Shown here: positions 7,610-15,785 of the stretch, one piece after another
Layout: each line of letters starts with the position of its first letter
Numbering within the stretch: position 1 is the stretch's first letter
Assembly: GCA_910575755.1 (NCBI GenBank)
Contig: CAJTFO010000001.1
Span: 522,924-586,923, forward strand
DNA length: 64,000 nucleotides
Reading direction: 5' to 3'
Source: Desulfovibrionaceae bacterium
GTDB lineage: Bacteria > Desulfobacterota > Desulfovibrionia > Desulfovibrionales > Desulfovibrionaceae
Notes under the pieces: model-generated
Seen by the model: only the letters and a program-made list of their open reading frames with translations
Database searches by the model: none
What the model was told of the DNA's origin: nothing
Position numbers and translations under genes: made by a program

Positions 7610-8251
7610 ATGGATAACGAGAAAAAGAAGATTTTCACACTGTCCCTGGACAGCGAAAACCGGCACATGGCCTCGGCTATCCTCTTTGAAGGGAACCGGC
7701 TCGCCATCACCCACTGCGTACCTGTTGCCGGCCCTCCCTCACAGTGGCGGAACAAAATGCTTGCTGACATGGAAACGAAAGCCGCCGCCGGGTTCGCTAT
7801 TGCCGTTGAAGACCGCTCCGGGGCGTTCTCCTCCCATGCGGCATCAGTCTGTTTTGACGATGTTGAGGACGGGCGCACACTTCTCCAGCAGTCTTTTGAC
7901 TGGTGGTTCTCCTTGAAGAACTCCGGTAACTTGCTTCTGGACGCATCTGTCACGCGGTATGACATGAAGGCAGGGGAAGAAGGCTCTCTCATCGACATCA
8001 GGCACGATGAAAAGGGCCGCATCGTGTATCACCCGAACTGGATGCAGTTCCACGGCGGGCACAAGGCCATGCTGTTGTGCGTGGCCGCCGCCATGCTTGA
8101 GGAGCCGCTGTCCGGGCGCTGGGTTGATACCATGCTTGCCGCTGTAGCAAAGAGAAATCCCGTTTCACCCTCGCCCTTCTCGTCCTGGCAGGCCATCACC
8201 ATGCAGCGGGACGCCGACAGGGCCAGAGAATTGCGAGGCGGTCATGAATGA
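7610..8251 (+). CDS. Unknown phage protein, first gene of the virion operon
   Basis: 213 residues from ATG 7610, which has GGGAG nine bases upstream; the frame is open further upstream without a good start. It begins with a beta-rich acidic segment (IFTLSLDSENRHMASAILF) that could suggest an RNase H-like or actin-like strand order, but no catalytic motif is secure. No family recognised. It overlaps the next gene by 8 bases and begins the rightward virion operon. Confidence 0.6.
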   Translation: MDNEKKKIFTLSLDSENRHMASAILFEGNRLAITHCVPVAGPPSQWRNKMLADMETKAAAGFAIAVEDRSGAFSSHAASVCFDDVEDGRTLLQQSFDWWFSLKNSGNLLLDASVTRYDMKAGEEGSLIDIRHDEKGRIVYHPNWMQFHGGHKAMLLCVAAAMLEEPLSGRWVDTMLAAVAKRNPVSPSPFSSWQAITMQRDADRARELRGGHE

Positions 8252-8567
8252 CCGACTTTCTCCTCTCAATATCGAAGATCCTCTTGTGCGGGTCGAGTTG
8301 TACCGTGAAATTCGACAGGCCCAATCCGAAAGGCCCGGCGCGGACTGGACAGAGTATGAAATTCAGCCTGCGGATGCACTTATGCCGGAACTCATAGCTT
8401 ACAAGGTGTACAGACTGGACACGCTGAAATGGGTCGTCATGGTAGCCGCAGCGCTCGACAATCCAAGAGAAAGGCTTGCCCCCGGAAACAGGATTTTCTT
8501 GCCGTCAACAGCATGGATTCGAGAGCGCATCAAGCACTATCAAGAGTTTGAACGCATCGGCAGGTAG
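8244..8567 (+). CDS. Baseplate gp53-like or LysM-like small protein
   Basis: 107 residues. The segment around YRLDTLKWVVMVAAALDNPR followed by RLAPGNRIFLPS (residues about 55-91) recalls the pattern of T4 gp53 and LysM baseplate proteins, in which a short helix pair is followed by a 'pG..l.iP' strand. This is pattern recognition, not a firm assignment. It lies between two unknown virion genes upstream of the hub. Confidence 0.5.
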   Translation: MNDRLSPLNIEDPLVRVELYREIRQAQSERPGADWTEYEIQPADALMPELIAYKVYRLDTLKWVVMVAAALDNPRERLAPGNRIFLPSTAWIRERIKHYQEFERIGR

Positions 8568-8572
8568 GCGAT

Positions 8573-9697
8573 ATGGCCGAAAACAAGCAGGACATCCTTC
8601 GCCAGCTCAAGGAGTTTGAGAAAGAGGCCACTGCCGAAAGGCGGGAGGCCCGCGAGTTGCGTGAAGACGCGGTAGGCCTTCTCACTCCGGCGTTGCTCCG
8701 TAAACATGTCAGGGCAGGAACCGGTCTTGTGCTTGCCTATGGACGCAAGGGCCACACGGTTGAGTTCACCATCGACGACCTCAAGCGCTTTGTGGCCGCC
8801 AATGAACGCGCGCAGAAGAATTTCCGGCGTGAAGTCCGGGGCGTTCCTCTTATCCAGCTTGAGAAGTCATCCGATCCCGCAGACATTCAGCGCAGCCGTA
8901 ATGTACGCTCCGCCATGCTTTACAAGGTAAACAAAAACCTCCTCTTTTTCAGCGTAACCGGGAACACCAGGGCGCATTATCAGGTGCGGGTGCGGCTCGA
9001 AGACTGGGATATGGCCCTCCATTCAACGGCAATGCCTCTGGTTTCGGCGCGTACCGTTGCCACGGGCCGCATCTCCTTCGACTGCTCATGCGGGCGGCAT
9101 CAATACTGGTATCGCTACCTGACTTCCATCGGCGGCTTTGACGTGAATCCGCCCAAAGAGCAGGACTTCCCCAAGATACGGAATCCCGGCCTCAAGGGTT
9201 GCTGCTGCAAGCATGTTCTCAAGGTGCTCCGGGTTCTCAAGAGCAATACGATCCATACTGTGCTGGCGGGCGAAATTGAGCGCCAATCGGCCACCATTGG
9301 CTTTGCGGACACCGTTCGTTCTCGCTTCCTCAAGGCTGACGAACTCCGGCGCGTATCTCTTGCCCGCGGCGTGGCGCGAAATCCGACAGAGGCCAGACAG
9401 GCGCAACAAAAATTCCTCCGTGAAGCGCAAGAGTTCATTACCGATGCGAAAAAGAAAAAGAGCGTCAAGGAAATGCAGGGAAAGCTCAAGCCAAGGCACA
9501 AACAAAAAAAATTGCATGGAGCGATGACCGAAGTACAAAGAAAAAAGATTGTTGAAAGCCTCCACAATCTCTCTGTTGCTGTAAAATTCAATCTTCCGGG
9601 GTTCGACCTCAAGACCGGGCTGGAGAACCTCGCCAAAGAGTTTTCTGTCTCGGTGGCTGACCTCAAGGGCATGATGCAAAAGGAAGGCATTGCATGA
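8573..9697 (+). CDS. Virion-cluster protein with SWIM-type zinc finger
   Basis: 374 residues. FDCSCGRHQYWYRYL and, about 35 residues later, GCCCKHVLKVLR give the order CxC...CxH that defines SWIM zinc fingers (about residues 168-220). The N-terminus is a charged helix and the C-terminal 130 residues are Lys-rich and helical. SWIM domains bind DNA or proteins. A SWIM protein among baseplate genes is unusual; it may be an assembly factor or an injected DNA-binding protein. The gene overlaps the next by 4 bases. Confidence 0.6.
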   Translation: MAENKQDILRQLKEFEKEATAERREARELREDAVGLLTPALLRKHVRAGTGLVLAYGRKGHTVEFTIDDLKRFVAANERAQKNFRREVRGVPLIQLEKSSDPADIQRSRNVRSAMLYKVNKNLLFFSVTGNTRAHYQVRVRLEDWDMALHSTAMPLVSARTVATGRISFDCSCGRHQYWYRYLTSIGGFDVNPPKEQDFPKIRNPGLKGCCCKHVLKVLRVLKSNTIHTVLAGEIERQSATIGFADTVRSRFLKADELRRVSLARGVARNPTEARQAQQKFLREAQEFITDAKKKKSVKEMQGKLKPRHKQKKLHGAMTEVQRKKIVESLHNLSVAVKFNLPGFDLKTGLENLAKEFSVSVADLKGMMQKEGIA

Positions 9698-10257
9698 TTG
9701 AGAAGCTGAATCCGCGGGATTTCCGTGCGCCGGCCCGAATACTGGCCGAAGACCTGCAAACCATGCTTACACACGACCCGAAGGCGTTTGACTGCCTCAT
9801 CTTCCCGGCGATTCCGGGCGACGAAGAAACGGTTGCCGTTGCGGACGACCCTGTGGGCAGCCTTGATGCCGGGGAGCGCGCGCAGAAGTATGGGGAGCCT
9901 GTGCTTGGCCGGGCCATGATTGTGCCGGAGGAAGGCCTCGGATTTGAGGTGCTGGCAGGTGAAGTGGCAAACAGCTTTCTCGGCGCCACCGCTCCAATGA
10001 ATATCCTCCTCTCCATGCCCGTGCATAACTACTCCCTCATCCAGTGGAGCGAATACGCCACGCCTGACGCCGATGAGCCGGAAATCCGCACAGTGTACGT
10101 TTTGAACAGCAAGGCTGTTGGCCGGGTGTCCGGGGCGGGAACTGTCTATGTCTGTGCGCCATTACCCGCGCTTGGGGAGGTACCGAACACGCCTGAACAG
10201 GAAACAGAAGACAGGGAGCCGGATACACCCGAAGATGATTGCGTGGGGGTGCTGTAA
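9694..10257 (+). CDS. Unknown virion-cluster protein
   Basis: 187 residues with an acidic C-terminal tail (about 165-187) rich in Glu, Asp and Pro. The middle is mixed alpha/beta. No domain is recognised. The start overlaps the SWIM gene and the stop overlaps the next ATG, so it is part of one translation unit leading to the hub gene; a baseplate or head-tail connector role is plausible from position only. Confidence 0.6.
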   Translation: MIEKLNPRDFRAPARILAEDLQTMLTHDPKAFDCLIFPAIPGDEETVAVADDPVGSLDAGERAQKYGEPVLGRAMIVPEEGLGFEVLAGEVANSFLGATAPMNILLSMPVHNYSLIQWSEYATPDADEPEIRTVYVLNSKAVGRVSGAGTVYVCAPLPALGEVPNTPEQETEDREPDTPEDDCVGVL

Positions 10258-10937
10258 TGGCCGAAGCAAACGCGATCAGTGACCTCCAGGCTGTTGATTT
10301 CGCCGTGGGCGGCGTCATTGTCGGCGCGTATGACGGACTTCGGGACGACAAGCCAGAGGCTTTCCGGCGCTTCCTGAACCGCCCGGCCAGGGACAAAATT
10401 TTCAGGGCGGAAAATGAAGACCCTCCTTCGCTCATACGGCGGATTGCCCGGCATAATCCCGGCAAAAAGAAGGTGCCTGATCTCCCTGTCGTTGCCTACT
10501 ACCGCTCCCCCGGCATCGTCGGCAATCAGAACGAAAAGCCTGTCGTACTGGATGTGGAACGGCACATTGATGATACGCCGCGGGCCATGCGGTTGAGTTC
10601 AATCCCTGTCACGCTGTCATATTCGCTTCTCTGGTGCGCGTGGGACAAACCCACACTGGATAAAATCACCCTGGCCTGGTTTGCCTATGTGGCGCACCGT
10701 GGACGCAAGTACAGCCGGTTCAGCGTCCCCTACAGGCTCGGCAGCGAGCCAATAGAGATTCCGGCTTCCATCTCGGTGCCGAGGGAAATCCAGGCGGACA
10801 ATGCGAGCGGAGAGCAGGCCGAAGGCCGCTTGTGGGCCGCCCGTGCGCTTGTGGAGGTAAACACGCAAGTCCTCTATGGGCGCGAAGTGCAGCCCGTGGA
10901 CGAAATAACGGCGCTCGGCCAGGTGCGACTGATTTGA
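10257..10937 (+). CDS. Probable baseplate or tail-completion protein
   Basis: 226 residues from the ATG at 10257, which overlaps the previous stop; a start at 10239 is possible. Mostly beta-rich, with an aromatic central stretch (LSYSLLWCAW, ITLAWFAYVAHR) similar in feel to contractile-tail wedge or tube-completion proteins. No named family recognised. It sits directly before the hub gene. Confidence 0.55.
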   Translation: MAEANAISDLQAVDFAVGGVIVGAYDGLRDDKPEAFRRFLNRPARDKIFRAENEDPPSLIRRIARHNPGKKKVPDLPVVAYYRSPGIVGNQNEKPVVLDVERHIDDTPRAMRLSSIPVTLSYSLLWCAWDKPTLDKITLAWFAYVAHRGRKYSRFSVPYRLGSEPIEIPASISVPREIQADNASGEQAEGRLWAARALVEVNTQVLYGREVQPVDEITALGQVRLI

Positions 10938-10949
10938 AGGGCAAAATTC

Positions 10950-11963
10950 ATGGCTGATGACACTCTGTTCAAAAAATTCATCCACGTCCGTTCCGGCAAG
11001 GAGTTCGACATCGGGTTTCTGCGCGAATCGAACTATATTGAAACCCTCGGTCTGGACGGTCCGAAGCTCATTATGAGTTGGGATGACCCCAACCGTTATC
11101 TCAAGGATGAACTTCAAATCAGGGAGCAGGACGAGATAGAGGCGCACCTCTCGGATGACTGGGCTATGGACGGAATGAACGTAAAGCAGAAGTTCACGGT
11201 TATGGTCGACCCGTCCGCCGACAGATTCCTCAAGCTCAATCTCATGGCTTCCCCAGTGTTCAAGCTCAAAACGCTGTCTGACAAGACACGCATTTTCAGG
11301 CAACGGGGGGTGGCGGAGATTATCGGAGCGGTTTCCGCGGGCTTCAGGATCGACGCGGGGAAGTTTCCCGTGGTGGAAGACTACCACTGCATTGCGGGAG
11401 AACGCCCAAGCGCCATGCTGCGCCAAATTGCGGGGGAGCAGGGCGGGCATCTCTGGTTCGGGCGCGAGGGATGGCACGTCAAAACGCTTGCCGCTCTCTT
11501 CGCCGAAGAACCGGCGTTCGAGTACCACTACGGGAAGCCCGGCGCCGACTTTCAGATAATCAGTTTTACACGGCCAAGCCAGCAGTCGCAGATTCAGGAG
11601 CGGGCCGTGAGAGGCTTTTCCGGGTGGAATGACGTTCTGGGGCGCGTCAGAGCGCCCTCTGCTGGTCCGGTGCTTTCCAAAGCTCACAGGTACGCCCCAA
11701 GCCTGAACGCATCGCAAAACGTGCGGACTCTGGGGAACCGTCCGACATCTTCCCGCATTGCCATTGATTTTCAGACGCACGGCAACGGCTTTCTCACACC
11801 GGGGATGGTGCTCAAGTTGTGGTGGCACATGGCAACCCCGGACAGGCCGCTGGATGAATCCCTGCCGGATAAGGTGGTGATAAGCTCCGTGGCACACTAC
11901 TATTCGGCCCAAAAGTATTACTGCCGCGTAAAGGGGGCGGTTCCCTTTGAGCCAACAGCCTAA
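10950..11963 (+). CDS. Baseplate hub protein (gpD / gp27-like)
   Basis: 337 residues. The segment MLRQIAGEQGGHLWFGREGW (about 152-171) and the surrounding beta-rich layout resemble hub proteins of contractile tails, which form the trimer holding the spike. The start follows AAGGGC. The gene overlaps by 17 bases with the OB-fold spike gene, the usual neighbour of a hub. Exact family assignment needs a profile search. Confidence 0.65.
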   Translation: MADDTLFKKFIHVRSGKEFDIGFLRESNYIETLGLDGPKLIMSWDDPNRYLKDELQIREQDEIEAHLSDDWAMDGMNVKQKFTVMVDPSADRFLKLNLMASPVFKLKTLSDKTRIFRQRGVAEIIGAVSAGFRIDAGKFPVVEDYHCIAGERPSAMLRQIAGEQGGHLWFGREGWHVKTLAALFAEEPAFEYHYGKPGADFQIISFTRPSQQSQIQERAVRGFSGWNDVLGRVRAPSAGPVLSKAHRYAPSLNASQNVRTLGNRPTSSRIAIDFQTHGNGFLTPGMVLKLWWHMATPDRPLDESLPDKVVISSVAHYYSAQKYYCRVKGAVPFEPTA

Positions 11964-12777
11964 GATATACAGCGGGGAGTATGTCTCCCAAGTGGTGAAT
12001 CTCGATGATCCAAAGCGGATGATGCGCGTCCAGGTGCGCGTCTTCGATATTTTTGACGATGTTCCCGTGGCTGACCTGCCGTGGGCCACTTACCGGCTCC
12101 CCCTTGGAGTGCGCCCGTCAGACGGAGGCCTTGTTCCGGTAAAGGTCGGCGATCTGGTCTGGGTGGATTTTCCTTTCAATGGTGATACCCGCCGTCCGCG
12201 CATCACCGGAGGCGTCCACCATGCGCCGGAAGGCAATCCGAACATGCCGCCCGAAGCATGGGCCGGGCCGGGCCAATTCGAACATAAGCGCACCCCGAAT
12301 GAACCCACGCCCGCGGCTCCCGTGTACCATGAAGACATCGTGTTTCAGCAGAACGGCGTTCTCGTCCAGATCACAAAGCCCGGCGCGGCTCGGATAACCA
12401 ATCTGGCAAGCGGAACGGCGGCGGAAATCGCGCCTGACGGCGACGTGATTATCCACTGTGAAAAAAACTGCTATCAGAGCGTACAGGGGGACTACCTTGT
12501 GGATGTGAAGGGGGATTTCAAGCTGCTCGTTGCCGGAGCAATGGATATGCTATCCCAGGGGGCAGGGACCGTTCAATCGCAGGGGAATATGACCCTCGGA
12601 AGCTCCGCCGAAAGCCTGAATCTTTCCGCCGCAAAGGAAGGCAAGATGACTGGCCCCGGCGGCCTTGCCTTCTCCGGGCCTGCCAGCTTTGACAAGGATG
12701 TAAGTATAAGCGGCGATGCCAATGTCGCCGGCTGTGTGAATGATGCGGGCGGGAATACGAATCACCACTCGCATTGA
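11947..12777 (+). CDS. Baseplate spike protein with gp5/VgrG-type OB domain
   Basis: 276 residues from TTG at 11947. The N-terminal 100 residues look like the OB-fold of phage spikes (DDPKRMMRVQVRVFD, VGDLVWVDFPFNGDTRRPRITG). The C-terminal half is repetitive and beta-strand-rich (DGDVIIHCEKNCYQSVQGDY and similar turns), as in triple-stranded beta-helix needles, and ends with a His-rich HSH-like tip (NTNHHSH) that may hold a metal. It would puncture the outer membrane on contraction. Confidence 0.8.
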   Translation: MSQQPKIYSGEYVSQVVNLDDPKRMMRVQVRVFDIFDDVPVADLPWATYRLPLGVRPSDGGLVPVKVGDLVWVDFPFNGDTRRPRITGGVHHAPEGNPNMPPEAWAGPGQFEHKRTPNEPTPAAPVYHEDIVFQQNGVLVQITKPGAARITNLASGTAAEIAPDGDVIIHCEKNCYQSVQGDYLVDVKGDFKLLVAGAMDMLSQGAGTVQSQGNMTLGSSAESLNLSAAKEGKMTGPGGLAFSGPASFDKDVSISGDANVAGCVNDAGGNTNHHSH

Positions 12778-12800
12778 CTTCGGAATGGTTTTCTCTCCGG

Positions 12801-13112
12801 CTATGCAAAAACAATCTTTCCCTGATGCCCGCCTGTCGGCTTGACCCTTATTTCCAAATCATTTCCGAGCAGGGAGAGACAGGCCAGCAAGCGGAACTCA
12901 CTGACACCACGGAACTGCCCATTCAGGATGTTGGAAATCCTGCTTTGCGGAATCCCTGTAAGTTTGGAGACTTCTTTCTGTGTCATTTTCCTTTCTTCAA
13001 TAATACCGCTGATGCGTGAAACAATGGCGGATTTTATCTTCATGGATTCAGCATCATTATACCCCAAGTCTTCATAGACATTCCCTGAGCCTTTTTTGAT
13101 AAAATCATCCAT
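12801..13112 (-). CDS. HigA-like Xre antitoxin
   Basis: 103 residues on the minus strand. A helix-turn-helix is visible at MTQKEVSKLTGIPQSRISNIL (about 43-63). The gene starts 1 base after the toxin gene ends, the toxin-first order typical of higBA. The protein should neutralise the toxin and repress the shared promoter. The pair is inserted between spike and major capsid genes, against the direction of the late operon, so it is probably expressed in the lysogen. Confidence 0.85.
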   Translation of the reverse strand: MDDFIKKGSGNVYEDLGYNDAESMKIKSAIVSRISGIIEERKMTQKEVSKLTGIPQSRISNILNGQFRGVSEFRLLACLSLLGNDLEIRVKPTGGHQGKIVFA

Positions 13113-13113
13113 G

Positions 13114-13467
13114 CTACATCTCCTTTTTCAAAATAGATTTGAGCCTTTTCAATCGTTCAGTGACCAACGTCACATCTTTTTGTGGTGTTTTTATACCGAT
13201 AGTTGATTTTTTTTGAAAACAATGGATTACATAGATGGCATCATCATAGCGGACGGTATAGATAGCCCGAAACGTATCGCCATCATAATCCCCCACTACC
13301 TCAATGATCCCTGATTCCCCCTTCACTTTGAAGGGCTTGGCCTTGGGGTGACGTTTGCCGTTTTGCGCCAAATCAAGCGCATAGCCAAAAATATCCTGAA
13401 TATGTTCAGGCATCTCCTTCAAATCATTATAGGATGAGCCAAGCCAAAACAGTTGCTTTTCAGACAT
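13114..13467 (-). CDS. Gp49/HigB-like RelE-superfamily toxin
   Basis: 117 residues. The pattern is that of phage-derived Gp49-like toxins: an N-terminal LGSSYNDLKEMPEHIQD helix, then GIIEVVGDYDGDTFRAIYTVRY and YVIHCFQKKSTIGIKTPQ, with a conserved Arg and Lys in the putative RNase site. GAGAGGTG precedes the ATG. Family members cleave mRNA on ribosomes. The following gene is the matching antitoxin. Confidence 0.88.
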   Translation of the reverse strand: MSEKQLFWLGSSYNDLKEMPEHIQDIFGYALDLAQNGKRHPKAKPFKVKGESGIIEVVGDYDGDTFRAIYTVRYDDAIYVIHCFQKKSTIGIKTPQKDVTLVTERLKRLKSILKKEM

Positions 13468-13489
13468 CGATCACCTCTCACCCAAAACC

Positions 13490-13518
13490 AAAATATGTCA
13501 ATTTTGATATAAAGTCAA
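13490..13518 (-). promoter_or_regulatory. Promoter of the HigBA-like operon
   Basis: On the minus strand TTGACT (13518-13513), a 17-base spacer and TATTTT (13495-13490) form a good sigma-70-type promoter 23 bases ahead of the toxin start at 13467. The spacer holds TATCAAAATTGACA, part of an imperfect palindrome that could be the antitoxin operator. The other side of this 192-base gap leads to the capsid gene (GGAG ahead of ATG 13660); no plus-strand promoter is evident. Confidence 0.6.
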
Positions 13519-13659
13519 ATCCAAAGCCAATTTTGTGGCGACAAATCTATATGCGCTACATCTGCACGAAAAGTTGTGTACTCGCGTGCCGACCTGTTGC
13601 CAGACTTGGGAAGCCTCCGCTGCGAGGCGAGCAAACCAACCTGACAACGGAGTGCAGCA

Positions 13660-15294
13660 ATGAGCAAAAATCTTGACGGGTACAAGCAGCAGGTTACCAA
13701 CATCGTAACGCGCGCGCACCAGATGCGCGCCGCCCTGCTTGATCCCATCCTTGACGACAGCGGCAAGTTCATCTCGGACAGCAAGGCCAGGGCCGAACGC
13801 CTGAAAGGGGCGGTGTCCAATTCGGTGTATGAAAGCACCGGCGAAAGCGCGCCCATGATTCTCGGCGCGCACAGCCGGGCGCTTCAGGCGTTCTGTCAAC
13901 AGTATGGACGCCTCCCCGGCGACGAGCTTCTGGCGAGCGCCCATCAGGCCATTGAAAACGCCATGATTGTCGGCAAGGCGGGCAACGGCCTGCCCGGCGT
14001 CTTTGAATCCGCCGACATGAGCACGACCGAGGGCATCATGATGCGAGACCGCATGGTGTCCCTCATTCTGCCGGTTCTCTTGCAGTCCGTCACCGCCCAG
14101 ATGACGACCCTGATTCCCGGCCAGTTCAACCGCTCGGAGATGTTCCGCGTCCATCGCGTGGCAGGGAGCACCTTCGGAGACCTTCAGGCCGGAGACCGCA
14201 TCGACTTCCGCTACAATGGGCGTTACGCCGTCATGGATCAGATGTCCGCGCCGTACATTGGCGATGCGAGCAGGAAGCAATTCGTCTTCGACAGCGCCAC
14301 GGACGGCGGCAAACTGATGCCCATCAAGCCCGGCTCGGTGAAAATCCTCCACGACCGCAACATGGTGGCCCATGATGACAACAACGGCCACATCCTCGGC
14401 GTATTCGCCCTTGATGGCGCGACCATCAATGTCAGCGGTTCCGTTGACTACGCGAGCGGCAAGGTTACGGCTGACTTCACTGTCGCCCCGGCGGCGGGCA
14501 TTGAAGTCCACATCGGCTATGATGTGGACATCGAGAAGGACTACAAGCTCATCCCCAAAATCGACCACCAGATGGAATCCCGTGTGCTCGTTCCGCACGA
14601 ATCGGCCATTACGGGCAGCGTTACCCTGCAAGCCCTCTGGGGACTGCGCCGCGAGTTCGGGCTTGATGCGGACAACCTCGCCATGTCGGGGATGCGTAAC
14701 CTTCTGGCGGCAGACAAGGACCGCAAGATACTGCGGGATATGTACTTCTTCGCGCGTGATGTGGTGGAGTGGAATCGAACCCCGAACGAAAACCTCACTT
14801 TGCGCGAGCATTACGAAAGCCTGAACTCGGCGCTTCTGGAACTCGATTCCGCCCTGATGAAGCGCAACGGCATCAGCGGTCTTGTCGGTCTTGTGGGCGA
14901 CAATTTTGCCGTCAATGTCTTCCGCTACCTTCCGGCCCCGTTCTTCCAGGCCGCGCCGGGCTATCGCAGCGTGCCGCAGCCCCATTATGTGGGGCGCGTC
15001 TTCGGCCAGTTTGACCTCTACTGCGATCCCAATCAGGAAGAATACACCTGCCTCGCCTTCGCCCGCGGCTCGGAACACGGCCAGACCGGCTACGTCTGCG
15101 GCGATGCCGTGCCCGCCCTTACGTTCCGTCATGCCGTTCTGGGCGACCTCATCACCAGTTCCACGATGTGGGACCTGGCTTACCGCGATCTTCAGCCCTT
15201 CGATGGGCGTGACTACCTGATGAAGCTCAAGATGGTGTCCGGCAGCAATGCAGCGGGCGGCGATACATCCGATTCCGGCAAAACCGATGAATAG
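13660..15294 (+). CDS. Major capsid protein (probable)
   Basis: 544 residues with GGAG before the ATG. The N-terminus is a long charged helix, as in capsid proteins with an N-arm. Blocks such as TAQMTTLIPGQFNRSEMFRVHRV and later TCLAFARGSEHGQTGYVCGDAV resemble HK97-fold coat proteins of myoviruses. It is the first large gene of the late block and is followed by a small head protein and the sheath. No other capsid candidate is visible in the window, which supports the assignment. Confidence 0.72.
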   Translation: MSKNLDGYKQQVTNIVTRAHQMRAALLDPILDDSGKFISDSKARAERLKGAVSNSVYESTGESAPMILGAHSRALQAFCQQYGRLPGDELLASAHQAIENAMIVGKAGNGLPGVFESADMSTTEGIMMRDRMVSLILPVLLQSVTAQMTTLIPGQFNRSEMFRVHRVAGSTFGDLQAGDRIDFRYNGRYAVMDQMSAPYIGDASRKQFVFDSATDGGKLMPIKPGSVKILHDRNMVAHDDNNGHILGVFALDGATINVSGSVDYASGKVTADFTVAPAAGIEVHIGYDVDIEKDYKLIPKIDHQMESRVLVPHESAITGSVTLQALWGLRREFGLDADNLAMSGMRNLLAADKDRKILRDMYFFARDVVEWNRTPNENLTLREHYESLNSALLELDSALMKRNGISGLVGLVGDNFAVNVFRYLPAPFFQAAPGYRSVPQPHYVGRVFGQFDLYCDPNQEEYTCLAFARGSEHGQTGYVCGDAVPALTFRHAVLGDLITSSTMWDLAYRDLQPFDGRDYLMKLKMVSGSNAAGGDTSDSGKTDE

Positions 15295-15306
15295 GAGGAA
15301 ACGTCG

Positions 15307-15783
15307 ATGCTGAAAGTGACCATTGAAAACAAGGGTTCCGCCAGTCTTTCCATCAAGGGCCGCCACAGCTTCCATATCGGCGCACACTCCACCGTGAACG
15401 TGGAACTGCCCGATACGCCCGGCAGCGCGAATATGCTCCAGCGCCTGCGGCGAGAGTATCCCGCGATGCGTGTGCTCGTGGAGAGGAAAAGTGCCCAGCC
15501 TCCGGTCGTCGCCGTACCCTCCGGCGCCCATGACACCCCCAATGCGTCTTCCGCTTCCGCCACCCTCTCCGGTTCCCTCGCCGGAGAGGCGGAAGACGGC
15601 GCCGAACCGATGAGCGCGGAAGACTTCGCATCCCGCGCCAGGGTGACGGAGGGCGAAGCGGGGTGGTGGACGGTATCCGTTGAAGGCATCAGGGACATCA
15701 AGGTGCGTTCCGCCAAAAGCGAGGTGAACGCCCTTGAAATGGCCTACGCCAAATACCTCGAAGGCCAGGGCACGGGTGAATAG
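15307..15783 (+). CDS. Unknown small head or neck protein
   Basis: 158 residues with AGGAGG before the ATG. A short beta-rich N-terminal domain (about 1-62), a low-complexity Ser/Ala/Pro linker (about 65-105) and a C-terminal domain around WTVSVEGIRDIKVRSAKSEVNALEMAY. Between capsid and sheath genes one expects decoration, head-completion or neck proteins. No specific family recognised. Confidence 0.55.
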   Translation: MLKVTIENKGSASLSIKGRHSFHIGAHSTVNVELPDTPGSANMLQRLRREYPAMRVLVERKSAQPPVVAVPSGAHDTPNASSASATLSGSLAGEAEDGAEPMSAEDFASRARVTEGEAGWWTVSVEGIRDIKVRSAKSEVNALEMAYAKYLEGQGTGE

Positions 15784-15785
15784 CC

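Noticed and set aside
10617..12089. 490-codon minus-strand frame over hub gene
   Set aside because: Shadow of the hub and neighbouring genes; no start context.
13498..15531. 677-codon minus-strand frame over the capsid gene
   Set aside because: Antisense of a well-supported gene in GC-rich DNA; His/Gly/Ala-rich with no domain pattern.
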